Origin: a virus
Reading direction: 5' to 3' (one strand)
IMG/VR virus record: IMGVR_UViG_3300029266_001047
Coordinates: 1 to 30,074 of that record
Length of the DNA stretch: 30,074 nt
Position 1 is the stretch's first letter. Each line of letters opens with the position of its first letter. The notes below the pieces were generated by a model, which saw only the letters and a program-made list of their open reading frames with translations, was not told where the DNA came from and did no database searches. Positions 20,551 through 30,065 of this stretch are shown here, in pieces. A program made the position numbers and the translations under genes.

Positions 20551-21556
20551 GCCTAGACTGAATGACGAAGAATATGATATGATTATAAATCATAGAGCTT
20601 TAAAAAAAGAATGCGACTCAAAAGGTATTCCAATCCAAAATGTAAATCATTATTGGCATAAAGGTAAAAACTTTTCTCTTCATGTTAAAAATAATGGATT
20701 ATCTCTAGATAAAGTTAGAAAGGATATGATTAAGGCGATGGATGAACACTCGCCTTCATATCCTGAAATAAAAAGAATAAAGCTAGATGAATCTCATCTT
20801 CTAGTTATTGATCCTGCTGATATACACATCGGAAAACTATCATCTTCATTTGAAACAGGTGAAGACTATAATTCTCAAATAGCTGTTAAAAGAGTTAAAG
20901 AAGGAGTCAATGGAATCCTTCAGAAAACAAATGGATTCAATATAGATAAAATACTTTTTGTCGGTGGTAATGATATACTACACATAGACGAACCTAACCG
21001 GAAAACTACTGCAGGAACACCACAAGACACAGATGGGATGTGGTATGAGAATTTCCTTACAGCAAAACAACTATACATAGATGTTATAGAAACACTACTG
21101 ACTGTAGCTGATGTACATTTTGTATACAATCCAAGTAATCACGATTATATATCTGGATTTATGCTATCAGACTCAATACAATCTTGGTTTAGAAAAAGCA
21201 ATAACATTACATTTGACTGCTCAATAGCTCACAGAAAAGGATTTAAGTATGGTAGTAACCTAATAGGAACTACACATGGGGATGGAGCTAAGTTAGCTGA
21301 CCTTCCTTTAATTATGGCAAATGAGTTTTCTAAGTGGTGGTCTCAAACAAAACATCGATATATCTATACACACCATATACACCACAAGTCTAGTAAAGAC
21401 TATCATGGTATCACAGTAGAATCATTAAGGTCTCCAAGCGGCTCTGATTCTTGGCATCATAGAAACGGATACGGTGTAGGAGGTGTCAAAGCCGTGGAGG
21501 GATTTATACATTCAAAAGAACATGGACAAGTAGCTAGGCTAACTCATATATTTTAA
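20540..21556 (+). CDS. Calcineurin-like metallophosphoesterase
   Basis: A 338-residue protein. Residues 1-75 are an N-terminal helical domain that precedes the catalytic domain in phage homologues. The dinuclear metal site is complete in order: DxH (Asp94, His96 in DPADIHIGK), GGND at 142-145, NHD at 200-202, THGD at 245-248 and YTHHIHH around 277-282 in place of GHxH. Such enzymes hydrolyse phosphodiesters or phosphomonoesters; SbcD-type nucleases are relatives, but no SbcC partner is nearby, so the substrate is open. It ends the rightward module and converges with the giant virion gene. Confidence 0.85.
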   Translation: MEYRPRLNDEEYDMIINHRALKKECDSKGIPIQNVNHYWHKGKNFSLHVKNNGLSLDKVRKDMIKAMDEHSPSYPEIKRIKLDESHLLVIDPADIHIGKLSSSFETGEDYNSQIAVKRVKEGVNGILQKTNGFNIDKILFVGGNDILHIDEPNRKTTAGTPQDTDGMWYENFLTAKQLYIDVIETLLTVADVHFVYNPSNHDYISGFMLSDSIQSWFRKSNNITFDCSIAHRKGFKYGSNLIGTTHGDGAKLADLPLIMANEFSKWWSQTKHRYIYTHHIHHKSSKDYHGITVESLRSPSGSDSWHHRNGYGVGGVKAVEGFIHSKEHGQVARLTHIF

Positions 21557-21583
21557 TTATGAAATATAAATATTTTACAAAAA

Positions 21584-21634
21584 TATTGGTGTTTTAAAGA
21601 TAAAAGTTTGATGTGTTTGATTAAAACCAATGTA
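21584..21634 (-). repeat. Element E2: inverted copy of E1 with one iteron
   Basis: The minus strand of 21590-21634 equals 9924-9987 apart from 19 bp (one C and two CACATCAAA units). Arms ATTGG-TTTTAA (21584-21596, two-base bulge) and TTAAAA-CCAAT (21620-21630) pair around a 23-nt loop. The right arms of E1 and E2 differ outside the aligned part but both still pair, so the hairpin itself is kept. It lies between convergent genes and could serve as a two-way terminator. Confidence 0.85.
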
Positions 21635-21677
21635 TTTACTTGAAGTTTTCTTATTAGATAAACCTATAGAAAAATCA

Positions 21678-24600
21678 TCAGAATTCTAAATTTTTTAATT
21701 CATCTTCTAGTTTTTTTAATTTCCTACCACTAGTACTGTTTTTATATTTTTTTCTAGCTCTAGATTTTTCAGCTTTTCTTTTTTTAAGCTCTTTTTCTCC
21801 ATATATTATTTTAAAGTCTTCATCACTTAACTTTAAATCTTGTTGTTTAGAAGCTTTTATGTCAGACCAATTGTCAGCCATTAAATACCTTCTTATATCC
21901 TTATATAGTGGTAGTGGTACTCCTGTAAACTGACTAGCCTCTAAAGCAGTTCTTAGTGTAAGAAACTGAGCCGCTGCTCTGTCTGCAACTTTTTTATCTT
22001 TACTTCCCATTTTAGCAAGTAAATCACCCATTCTTAATAGACTACTAGCTTGTGGTGCTAAAGGCCCTGCGCCAATTCTTATTGCAGACTCTGCTACACC
22101 TTCTTTTTCTAGTTTTTGTTGATTAATTACACTAAAGATTAATGAATGTTCGTACGGATTATATCCTTTGCCATCTTTGTCTGACCATAAACCTAAAGAT
22201 TCTCCATATTCCTCGTTTAATTTTTCAATACCTAAATTTATTGGAATCATAGGAAAATTACCTGAAGTACCTCTGGTTATCAAAGAAACTCCTGCACCTA
22301 CTAATTGTCTAGTGCCTAAATCTTCGTAATCTATATCATCTTCATCATCAAGACCTAACACTCCATTAAACATAGAAGCTAGTGCTTTGTACATAACAAC
22401 GTACATACTCATTCTAGTCATAACTCCTGCTAATGTAGCACCTCCTTTAATAGCACCCATTTCTCCTTGTCCAACCATAGAGGCAACAGCTTGTCTAGCC
22501 GTTACGAATTCATTAATAGTAAACCTAGCCATATAAGAATTTATTGACTTATATAATATCACTCTTGCACCATCCTCATCTGAAAGTTGATTTTTTAATA
22601 CACCACTAAATGGGTCATTAGATGTTGCAGCTTGAGTAACTTTAGCATCCGCTGCTCTCTTAGCGGCTTGAATAGCATCTGCATATTTAGTCATATACGC
22701 TTCGTCATTCTTTGATATCTTATCTGCGTCCATGTCTTGGCCAGTTTCCTGTTTAAAGACCCTAGCAAAAGTTCCAAAAAACAAAGGTCTTGAAACCATT
22801 TTATCAGGAGTACTTAATAAATTGTCTGCTAGAAACTCTGAACCATCTGCAAATTTTTTACCAAATCGACCTGCATATTTAAGACTGCTTTTAATATTAC
22901 TACCACTAGCTCGTTTACTTCCCTTTTTGTTTCTAACTACACCAGATTGTTCTGATTTAGAACCTCCTAGTATTTCTGAACCCCAGTTTTTAGTTACAGT
23001 TGTAGACCCTACATTTTCTGCAAAAGATAATCCGTTTTGCATTAAAGATAAGTTTGAATATTTTCCTAACCCCAATGCTAATTCTTTAGGAGCTGCCATC
23101 AATCCAAATGTCAAGTTACTGCCAAGTTCTGCTACTGCTCTTGGAGCAGATGCTAGAGTACTATAATAACCAACTTTTCTTGCTATATCAAAATACTTAC
23201 CTCCAATGACATCTGTACTAAAATTACTAGACAAAACATTTTCAATGGATTCATCATATGCTCTTGACAAAGAAACAGTTGCTTCTATTACTTCTTTTGT
23301 AGCATTTTCTTGTTCAGAAAGTCTGGTTAATTGAGTTAAAGCTTTTCTAGACGTTTGTATTTCATTAGTTAAATAATAATCCATACCTGTCATTCTTAAA
23401 GATCTTAATGCTGTAGCGACAGGATCAAAATCAATTGCTTTTGCTCCTGGAGTTCTGCTTATAGACGATTTAGATTCAGTACTTGTTTTTGCATTTACGT
23501 ATTCTTTTTGTGATATTAATTGTTTGTCTAACTTATCTTTTGTAGCATCAACTTTGTGATGAACATAATTATTTAATAAGTCTAGTTTGTTACCTCTTAC
23601 AATAGTTGTGGCATAAGCTTGCTTGTCACCCAAAGCACCATAAATTTCTTGCATTATACCTATAGCTTTCATTACTTGTGGAGATAAATTTTGTTTCATC
23701 TTCTTAGTTGTAATGACTCCTCCTTCGCTATTCTTGGCTTTTATATCGAGTAATATATCTATATCAGCTTGAGTATAATTACTTGCTGTTTTAGAATCGT
23801 TAAAGTTTTCTATAGTCTTGTCTATAAATTCATTTGCTTCTGCAACTCCTTTATTACCTACGTTTGATTCGCTTTCTAAAGCTAATAAATATGTTTGTAT
23901 TTCAAACCTTCTTCTTACTGCAGGATTAGTTCCTTCTTTGTAAGTAGGAGCTATTATTTGCTCTACAGCATCAAGCTTGTCAGTCAGTCTTCCTGCCCAG
24001 GTTTTAAACTGACTGTACTTTGTGGCTATTGGTTCAAAACTATTATTTCTTATAGTGTTGTTTTTATAGTTCCCAAAAGCATTATCTACTGCAGATAAAG
24101 GATTAGTCCTCAGCATCTCTAATGATGTTGTAGAATTCGCTCCTCTACTAACAGCATTTTTTAAACCTGCTTTTAAGGCAGCTTCTGCCCTGCTTTTAAC
24201 CATAGCTATTTTATTTTTAGTAGTTCCATATTTGTCTACTAAAGGACGCATGTCATAAGCCCTACTATTTATTGACTGACCAAGTTTGTTTGCAGCGTGT
24301 GTATAATGACCATCATTAATGTTTTCAAGACTAACTTCTAATAAATCTAATTGCTTGCCTGTTAAGCCAATTAGGTCGCTGTCTTTAATGTTTTGAAACA
24401 CTTGAACACCACCTGCTTCTTTAGTTGTATTGTCAAGACTTTTTAAACTTATACCCTTAGACCTAGATTTTATTTTTGTTATAACGGCCTGTCTATTCTC
24501 AGCAAATTTATTAGCAGATTCTACAAGCTCTTGATTTTCATCAGTCTCTGCTGAGTTAATTTTATCTATAAGCGTTTGTAATGTAAATGAATCTAGTTTA

Positions 24601-27600
24601 TCTAAGTCGTTTTCAATAAACTTAGAATCTTCTAATATTAAAGTTTCACCATCTACATCTTCATTAATAATTTTATCTACTATAGTTTTTAAACTTTTAG
24701 TTTCTTTAGTTTCAGTCTCTTCATCTGTATCTTGAATGTTTTCATTATACAAAGAATCAGCCATGTTCTGAGAATCTATTACTAACTGATCATCTAACTT
24801 TACATTTTGTTTTTGCTTAAGAAGATTACTTAAGAAATCATTATAACCATCTATATTTTCACTAGTCAGATTTTTAGTTGGAGTATTTAGTATAGTCCCT
24901 AACCTAGATATAAGGTCTGGATTTAATCCATAGTTTCCTTTATTTAATCTTGTAGTCACTCTATTATTAAGCTTTTCTGCTTTCAAAATTTTTGCTGCGT
25001 AATCAGCATCATTAAATACTTTTTCCGAATACTCTATTAATTCTTGTACAGCTACCTGATTATCAAGATTAACACTATTAACTTTGTTTATAACAGCTTT
25101 GGTTTGTGCTGCAGTAATATTTCCCTTTTTACCTTTAGCATATGTTTTTATCTGTTTATTAAGGTTTTTCCTTTTAGTTTTTAAATCTTGCTTACCTTCT
25201 CTATTAGACTTGTTCCAAGATTTCCAAAATCTTTTACGTTGAGCATTTTCTCCTTCTTGTTTAGCTTTATCAGTTCTAGTGGTACTTTTTATAGATTGTA
25301 AAATACCTTTATATGTATCAGCTGTTACAGTTTGACTATTTGTTTTAGCAATAGCTTCTACCTCAGCCTTAACCTCAGCTTCATTAGCAGCATATAAATC
25401 TATCTGCTCATTAGAATAATTTGTATCTCCATTAGCAATTTTAGTTGCTAAACGTCTTGTTTTTGATTTATCTTTCGGTAATTGTTTTCGTATTTCAGAA
25501 ACTCTGTTATCTATGGCTTCTTGATTTTCTGAATAAAATTGTTGAGCTTCTTCAGATAACTCTGTAGAAGAATCACTTTCAGCTATTCTATTTGAAAATG
25601 ACTCAATCTTATTGTCAAGTTCATTGTTCACACTCATATCTTGCTCTACAGCAGAAGGTTCTGTTAACTGTTCAGTATCTGTCTCCGCAGTCGTGTCGCT
25701 AGTTGTATCGGTTTGCGTTTCACCTTCTTCGACTTTCGTTTCGGTAGTGACTTGCTGAGTGTCTCCTTTTCGAACTTGTTGCAGTCCCACTTCGGAGTCT
25801 CCCCCCTCTTCTTTGCTTGTTGAAGCATCTGGTAACACTTGCTCCTCTGTGCTTGGCTCTTGAATGGCATCCTTTTTTGTTTTAGTTTCACTTTCCTTAT
25901 CTTTTTCTAGTGCAGCTTTATTAGCTGTTTCAACAGGAAAAGCTAAGGCTTGCTTTTCTTCCATTGATAACTTATTAAAGTTCTGTACAGCTCTGCTTCT
26001 AATTTCGCTGTTATTTATTTTATAGTTTTTTTCACCTGCAGCTTCTTTTTCAGAAACTAGCTCTTTTCCTGCATCATCCATCAGCTTTTGTTTTGATTTG
26101 TTGTTTACAAAATCAAAGTTGCTGTTTTTAATTATATTGTTTTTTAAATCCTGAATCTGAACATCAAGATAAGGTGCGAAAACTTCAGATACTTTTTTCT
26201 CTGCTTCTAATTGTTTAATTTTATTTAAGTCACTCATCACCTGTAAAGATGTTTCAGCACTTAAATTTGATGGTAACCCATTAATGGTTTCATTAAATAT
26301 TTTAACATCACTTATTAAGTTATCAGATTGCTGTTGAGTATAAATACCTCTCTTTACTTGTGAATCTAAAAGTGATTGTGTTTTTTTTACATTACTAGCT
26401 AGTAAAGCTAAAGATTTTATTTGGTCAATAGCTCTACCTCCTCTTCCAGTCATACTAAAAGACCTAGTTGTATTTGCTTTTAAATCTCCTGCAACAGGCA
26501 TTAAAATACCTGCAGTTAAAGATATTATAGAGGTGTTAGCAAAGTCATCTAAACTAATAGTCTCCTTCATTATTTGTTCACCTGCTTGTTCGTTTATGTC
26601 TGAACCAATGATATAAGCTTGTGCGCCTTGTTGAATATTTTCTTGAAAAAACTCTTTTCCACCCTCAGTTAAATAGACAGGAACATTTCTTATAACTCCA
26701 TCTAATGTTTTTCGTAAATAAGACCTAGACGCCTCAATCCCTGCTCCTTGTGCATATCTATTAATTGTATTCTCAACAATTTTTTGCTTTACTTTTGTTC
26801 CAAATATCTTATCCATAGCAACACGCTGCGTAGATATTGGAGCTGTTAATACACCTAATGCATATCCCTGAGTCCCTGCTTCAGAAGCTAATAAATCTGC
26901 TTCTTCATTTGATAAACCTGCATCTAATGCTGACCTTCTAACCTGTGAGGATAGTGAGCTACCCATTAAAGTACCTTGAGCAATCATAGCTGATGCTGTT
27001 GTAGCTTTCATAGGTATTTTTTCCAACAAAGAAACAACTTGTCTACCTTGCTTATACTTAGATGCAAATGCAATTCCTCTTGCAGTTTGACCTGCCATTC
27101 CAACACCTCTAGTAAGAGCTATCTGAAGTAGCATATCAGATGCTACACCTGCAGTTGTTACTGCTGCCCCTGTGCCACTAAAACTACTTCCATCAACTCC
27201 ATTTAATTGAACTTGTTTTCTTATTTCTTTTATTTGCTCAGGCTCTAATATGCTGCTTACTCTTATCTTTAAATCTAAATCATATATTTCTCCGTTGTCA
27301 TCAATCATATACTCTCTACCATTTGCAAAAGCGCTTTTACCACTTGCATACGTATATCTAAGCATATCATCTCTGTTAAGTTCTGTTTCAGCTTGATTCA
27401 TTTGAATATCATCACTAACAGATTCCATGCCTACCCAATCATAAGCCCACTCAGAAAAACTATTTATCCTGTCATTTACAGAACGACCTCCCTGAGATCC
27501 TGCATCAAGCAACCATTGAGTATTTGCACCACCTGCACCACCTTCTAATTCTCTTTGATAATTTTCTTTTGTTTCGGCTTTTTGTTTTTTTATTGCAAAT

Positions 27601-29192
27601 GATAAAGTAGGAAATTCTTCCTCCATATAATTGGAAAGCTCATCTATACCAATCGCAGGTTTTAAATCTATTTTATCTACATCACCGTTTAAAAAAGGAT
27701 TTTTACCTTCATTCTTAATTTCGTATTCAATAACTTGTTTGTTTACATTTTGTAAATCAACTTCAGCTAAATAGTTTTTTAGATAATCATATTTTAATTT
27801 ATCAGCAGCCAAAGTTGGATTGTAGTTTCCAGAATAGTCGTAATATCTTCCATCTTCAGATATTGTTTCGTTTTCTAGCAACTTAGCATATCTTTCTTTA
27901 AATCCGTTTTCTATTAGGTAACCATTAAATCCAGATATATCAATTTTATTATTATCTCCTGATAGCTTTTTTAAATTTTGTTGGTCATACATTTTTCCTA
28001 AAACATCATCTTCAAAACCTGTTGGTTCATAATCTGAGCTTTCAAAAATCTCAAACTCTTCATCAGTATAAGCTCCATCTTCTCTTTGAAATATAGATTG
28101 AAGCTTTTCAACACTTGCATTGGGACCTGCCAAATCTATAAGCCTTGCTGTTTCTGCATCAAAGTCTTTTACCTTTTTAATTATAGCATTTCTTTTTTCT
28201 TTTTCTTCAGGCGTATAATTGAAGTTTTTTACATCAGAATATTGAGAATATTCTTTTTCCTTTTCCTGTTGCAGTTTTACTGCATTATCTTTAATTGACT
28301 TTACAGAAACTTCCTGTAGTTTTTTAATCGATTCTCTATTTCCTTTTAGTGCGGAGTTTATATCTGATTGTTTTACATATCCAATAGCTAATGCTTTTTG
28401 AATATTAGGGTCAGCTTCTATTTTTAACTTTAATTGTTCGTCTATAGTTAAATCTAAAAACTCACCTTGAGTTTCAATAGCTCTGTCGGTTTTTGTAAAT
28501 CTTATACTTCCCTCTCCTCTTTCTCTATTTGGGTTTGTTGCTTTTTCAAGCAAAGAACTAAGGTCATCTTTTAATAAATTTTTGTTTTTTCTAGCATCAT
28601 ATCTTTCCTTCCAAGAACCTTGGCCATAAGCTAATGCAGATTCTTTATCTATTCCAAAATCAGCAACCTCTCCTCTTTTCTTAGCTTCTTCATAAACAGG
28701 TTTCCAATCTGATTCTGCTTGCTCAGACATGTCAACAAACTCTCCGTCTTCATTTTGAAATATTGTAGGAAAAGAAAACCAATTTTCTCCATCAAGAGTT
28801 TCGGTTTTCATTTTGTGCGTAGATACACTTCCATCGTCATTTAATTGAACACCCTCTCTATTTGGTGCGTCAATGTTTATATTGAATTCTTCTTCAACTT
28901 CTACTTCTAAACCATCCGAAGACCCAAGCAGTGTTTCCGTCTCTGTAGTGGATTCCGTAAGAACCTCTTCCCCATCTGAAGGAGTATCGACTTGATTTTT
29001 TTTTTCACCGTATCCTACTAATGTAGAAAAAGAATCAATGTCTTTTTTATATCCTTTAGATTGAACATACTCAAAATTGTCATTTAAAACTTCTTGGTCA
29101 GAACCTATTAGTTGTTCAAACTCTTCTATAGATTTACTATAACCTTTTGATGTAGCTCTATCGTATAAGTCTTGTAATACTTCTTTATCCAT
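21678..29192 (-). CDS. Giant virion-type protein, 2504 aa (probable internal/ejection protein)
   Basis: The largest gene here. Residues 1-60 are two exact-length 30-residue repeats with the pattern SKGYxKxIxxFxxL(I/V)G. An acidic Thr/Glu/Ser-rich linker follows (61-105), then a block with APNREGVQLNDDGSVSTHKM, found in large proteins of flavobacterial phages. Residues about 700-960 are Ala/Gly-rich and amphipathic (SDMLLQIALTRGVGMAGQTA, TAGILMPVAG). A second acidic linker lies at 1108-1176 and hosts an overprinted frame. Long helical stretches follow, then Gly/Ala-rich segments (VMTRMSMYVVMYKALASMFN near 2270) and a basic tail. Size, repeats and membrane-active segments recall internal virion proteins ejected with the DNA, such as T7 gp16, but I see no lytic transglycosylase motif. 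The role is inference. Confidence 0.85.
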   Translation of the reverse strand: MDKEVLQDLYDRATSKGYSKSIEEFEQLIGSDQEVLNDNFEYVQSKGYKKDIDSFSTLVGYGEKKNQVDTPSDGEEVLTESTTETETLLGSSDGLEVEVEEEFNINIDAPNREGVQLNDDGSVSTHKMKTETLDGENWFSFPTIFQNEDGEFVDMSEQAESDWKPVYEEAKKRGEVADFGIDKESALAYGQGSWKERYDARKNKNLLKDDLSSLLEKATNPNRERGEGSIRFTKTDRAIETQGEFLDLTIDEQLKLKIEADPNIQKALAIGYVKQSDINSALKGNRESIKKLQEVSVKSIKDNAVKLQQEKEKEYSQYSDVKNFNYTPEEKEKRNAIIKKVKDFDAETARLIDLAGPNASVEKLQSIFQREDGAYTDEEFEIFESSDYEPTGFEDDVLGKMYDQQNLKKLSGDNNKIDISGFNGYLIENGFKERYAKLLENETISEDGRYYDYSGNYNPTLAADKLKYDYLKNYLAEVDLQNVNKQVIEYEIKNEGKNPFLNGDVDKIDLKPAIGIDELSNYMEEEFPTLSFAIKKQKAETKENYQRELEGGAGGANTQWLLDAGSQGGRSVNDRINSFSEWAYDWVGMESVSDDIQMNQAETELNRDDMLRYTYASGKSAFANGREYMIDDNGEIYDLDLKIRVSSILEPEQIKEIRKQVQLNGVDGSSFSGTGAAVTTAGVASDMLLQIALTRGVGMAGQTARGIAFASKYKQGRQVVSLLEKIPMKATTASAMIAQGTLMGSSLSSQVRRSALDAGLSNEEADLLASEAGTQGYALGVLTAPISTQRVAMDKIFGTKVKQKIVENTINRYAQGAGIEASRSYLRKTLDGVIRNVPVYLTEGGKEFFQENIQQGAQAYIIGSDINEQAGEQIMKETISLDDFANTSIISLTAGILMPVAGDLKANTTRSFSMTGRGGRAIDQIKSLALLASNVKKTQSLLDSQVKRGIYTQQQSDNLISDVKIFNETINGLPSNLSAETSLQVMSDLNKIKQLEAEKKVSEVFAPYLDVQIQDLKNNIIKNSNFDFVNNKSKQKLMDDAGKELVSEKEAAGEKNYKINNSEIRSRAVQNFNKLSMEEKQALAFPVETANKAALEKDKESETKTKKDAIQEPSTEEQVLPDASTSKEEGGDSEVGLQQVRKGDTQQVTTETKVEEGETQTDTTSDTTAETDTEQLTEPSAVEQDMSVNNELDNKIESFSNRIAESDSSTELSEEAQQFYSENQEAIDNRVSEIRKQLPKDKSKTRRLATKIANGDTNYSNEQIDLYAANEAEVKAEVEAIAKTNSQTVTADTYKGILQSIKSTTRTDKAKQEGENAQRKRFWKSWNKSNREGKQDLKTKRKNLNKQIKTYAKGKKGNITAAQTKAVINKVNSVNLDNQVAVQELIEYSEKVFNDADYAAKILKAEKLNNRVTTRLNKGNYGLNPDLISRLGTILNTPTKNLTSENIDGYNDFLSNLLKQKQNVKLDDQLVIDSQNMADSLYNENIQDTDEETETKETKSLKTIVDKIINEDVDGETLILEDSKFIENDLDKLDSFTLQTLIDKINSAETDENQELVESANKFAENRQAVITKIKSRSKGISLKSLDNTTKEAGGVQVFQNIKDSDLIGLTGKQLDLLEVSLENINDGHYTHAANKLGQSINSRAYDMRPLVDKYGTTKNKIAMVKSRAEAALKAGLKNAVSRGANSTTSLEMLRTNPLSAVDNAFGNYKNNTIRNNSFEPIATKYSQFKTWAGRLTDKLDAVEQIIAPTYKEGTNPAVRRRFEIQTYLLALESESNVGNKGVAEANEFIDKTIENFNDSKTASNYTQADIDILLDIKAKNSEGGVITTKKMKQNLSPQVMKAIGIMQEIYGALGDKQAYATTIVRGNKLDLLNNYVHHKVDATKDKLDKQLISQKEYVNAKTSTESKSSISRTPGAKAIDFDPVATALRSLRMTGMDYYLTNEIQTSRKALTQLTRLSEQENATKEVIEATVSLSRAYDESIENVLSSNFSTDVIGGKYFDIARKVGYYSTLASAPRAVAELGSNLTFGLMAAPKELALGLGKYSNLSLMQNGLSFAENVGSTTVTKNWGSEILGGSKSEQSGVVRNKKGSKRASGSNIKSSLKYAGRFGKKFADGSEFLADNLLSTPDKMVSRPLFFGTFARVFKQETGQDMDADKISKNDEAYMTKYADAIQAAKRAADAKVTQAATSNDPFSGVLKNQLSDEDGARVILYKSINSYMARFTINEFVTARQAVASMVGQGEMGAIKGGATLAGVMTRMSMYVVMYKALASMFNGVLGLDDEDDIDYEDLGTRQLVGAGVSLITRGTSGNFPMIPINLGIEKLNEEYGESLGLWSDKDGKGYNPYEHSLIFSVINQQKLEKEGVAESAIRIGAGPLAPQASSLLRMGDLLAKMGSKDKKVADRAAAQFLTLRTALEASQFTGVPLPLYKDIRRYLMADNWSDIKASKQQDLKLSDEDFKIIYGEKELKKRKAEKSRARKKYKNSTSGRKLKKLEDELKNLEF
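25624..25638 (+). repeat. 15-bp dispersed repeat, copy 4 (intragenic)
   Basis: Same 15 bases as at 9870 and 14236, inside the giant virion gene, whose coding strand here reads Met-Ser-Val-Asn, as in the SF2 helicase copy. It lies 26 bp beyond the 3' end of the overprinted frame. Confidence 0.9.
25664..25870 (-). CDS. Overprinted small basic protein nested in the giant virion gene
   Basis: In the +1 frame relative to the giant gene, an ATG at 25870 opens a 68-residue frame beginning MPFKSQAQRSKCYQML and continuing with KRGETPKWDCNKFEKETLSK. The MPFKSxAQRxKCYxM opening and the W-(D/N)-C-x-x-(F/W)-E-K-E-T core with a following LPKRKSK are, to my knowledge, the pattern of a small stand-alone marine-phage protein family of unknown function. 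The giant protein's own frame here is a disordered Thr/Glu/Ser linker. GC, counted by hand over 25681-25860, is 91 of 180 (about 50%) against about 33% nearby. Upstream in frame, an ATG at 25891 is an alternative start. The leader has AAAAAAGG directly before the ATG. Confidence 0.65.
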   Translation of the reverse strand: MPFKSQAQRSKCYQMLQQAKKRGETPKWDCNKFEKETLSKSLPKRKSKKVKRKPIQLATRLRRQILNS

Positions 29193-29198
29193 TATGTT

Positions 29199-30065
29199 CT
29201 ATTTGTTTTCGTAATCGACTCCTCCTGATACTGTACCTGATGGCTTTCCTCCTCTTAAGACTATATCCATATTTTTTTGAAGCCATGTGTGATTTTCACT
29301 GCTTGATTGCGCTGGGCTTTTGTAATCTACACCATCTACTGTGATTACATATCTGTCATTAGGGCCACTTTCATCTGAATGACTTACTTGTATATTTGAG
29401 TCAATATCATATTCTTTTATGGCTTTTTGGATTATAGTATTTGCTATACCAGTAACCTCATCTTCGTCAGGATTATTTTCTACTGCAGTAGCAAAAACTT
29501 CAGCTGCAGTACCTGCTCTTTTTATACCATTTTTTTCTGAAACTCCTAAATTAAAAGCACCTAAGCCTCCAAACTTTTTTGTTATGCTTTTATATGAAGA
29601 TACTTTACCTTTTGCTTTTTTATCAGTACCTTTTAATTTAGATTTATCAAGATATTTTTGAGCTTTTAATTGTAATTTTGCTGCAATTTGCTTACCTACA
29701 TCTACACCTAGACCTGTTAATGGTATAGGAGCCATTCTGTTTCCATCAGGATCTATAAACACTAATATCATATTATCTTTTTTACCTGTAATATCATAAC
29801 TTGATACAAAATCTGGGTTTTCATCTACTAAAGCGTTTAAACTTGATACGTCACCTGTAGCTGCAAGGTCGACAAGGTCTACTGTTGCTTGATATTCTTC
29901 CGATTTATCTCCTGATTTATCTCCTGATTCATTAGGCCTAAATGTAGTAGTCTTGTCTCTTCCTGTTATCTTTCTTTGCAATCCTGAGTATATCCCTGAT
30001 TTAAATATTCTTATAGAAGCTATCTCTGCTTCATCTGTTTCTATAGGCATAAATAGATTACTCAT
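29199..30065 (-). CDS. Virion-type protein, 288 aa
   Basis: A 288-residue protein starting MSNLFMPIETDEAEIASIRI, six bases upstream of the giant gene and on the same strand, so cotranscribed. It contains a short acidic repeat (GDKSGDKSEE) coded by a tandem 12-bp DNA repeat, a beta-rich region (DNMILVFIDPDGNRMAPIPL), a Gly/Ala/Lys-rich segment around 140-170 and a Ser/Gly-rich end (GGKPSGTVSGGVDYENK). No family recognised; position and composition suggest a tail or internal virion protein working with the giant protein. The start at 30065 lies 9 nt from the window edge, so its leader cannot be judged. Confidence 0.7.
   Translation of the reverse strand: MSNLFMPIETDEAEIASIRIFKSGIYSGLQRKITGRDKTTTFRPNESGDKSGDKSEEYQATVDLVDLAATGDVSSLNALVDENPDFVSSYDITGKKDNMILVFIDPDGNRMAPIPLTGLGVDVGKQIAAKLQLKAQKYLDKSKLKGTDKKAKGKVSSYKSITKKFGGLGAFNLGVSEKNGIKRAGTAAEVFATAVENNPDEDEVTGIANTIIQKAIKEYDIDSNIQVSHSDESGPNDRYVITVDGVDYKSPAQSSSENHTWLQKNMDIVLRGGKPSGTVSGGVDYENK

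Noticed and set aside
25864-25885. -1 ribosomal frameshift at A-AAA-AAG feeding the nested frame
   Set aside because: The heptamer is in phase for a -1 shift, but the nested frame is +1, so this shift would not enter it; independent initiation is simpler.
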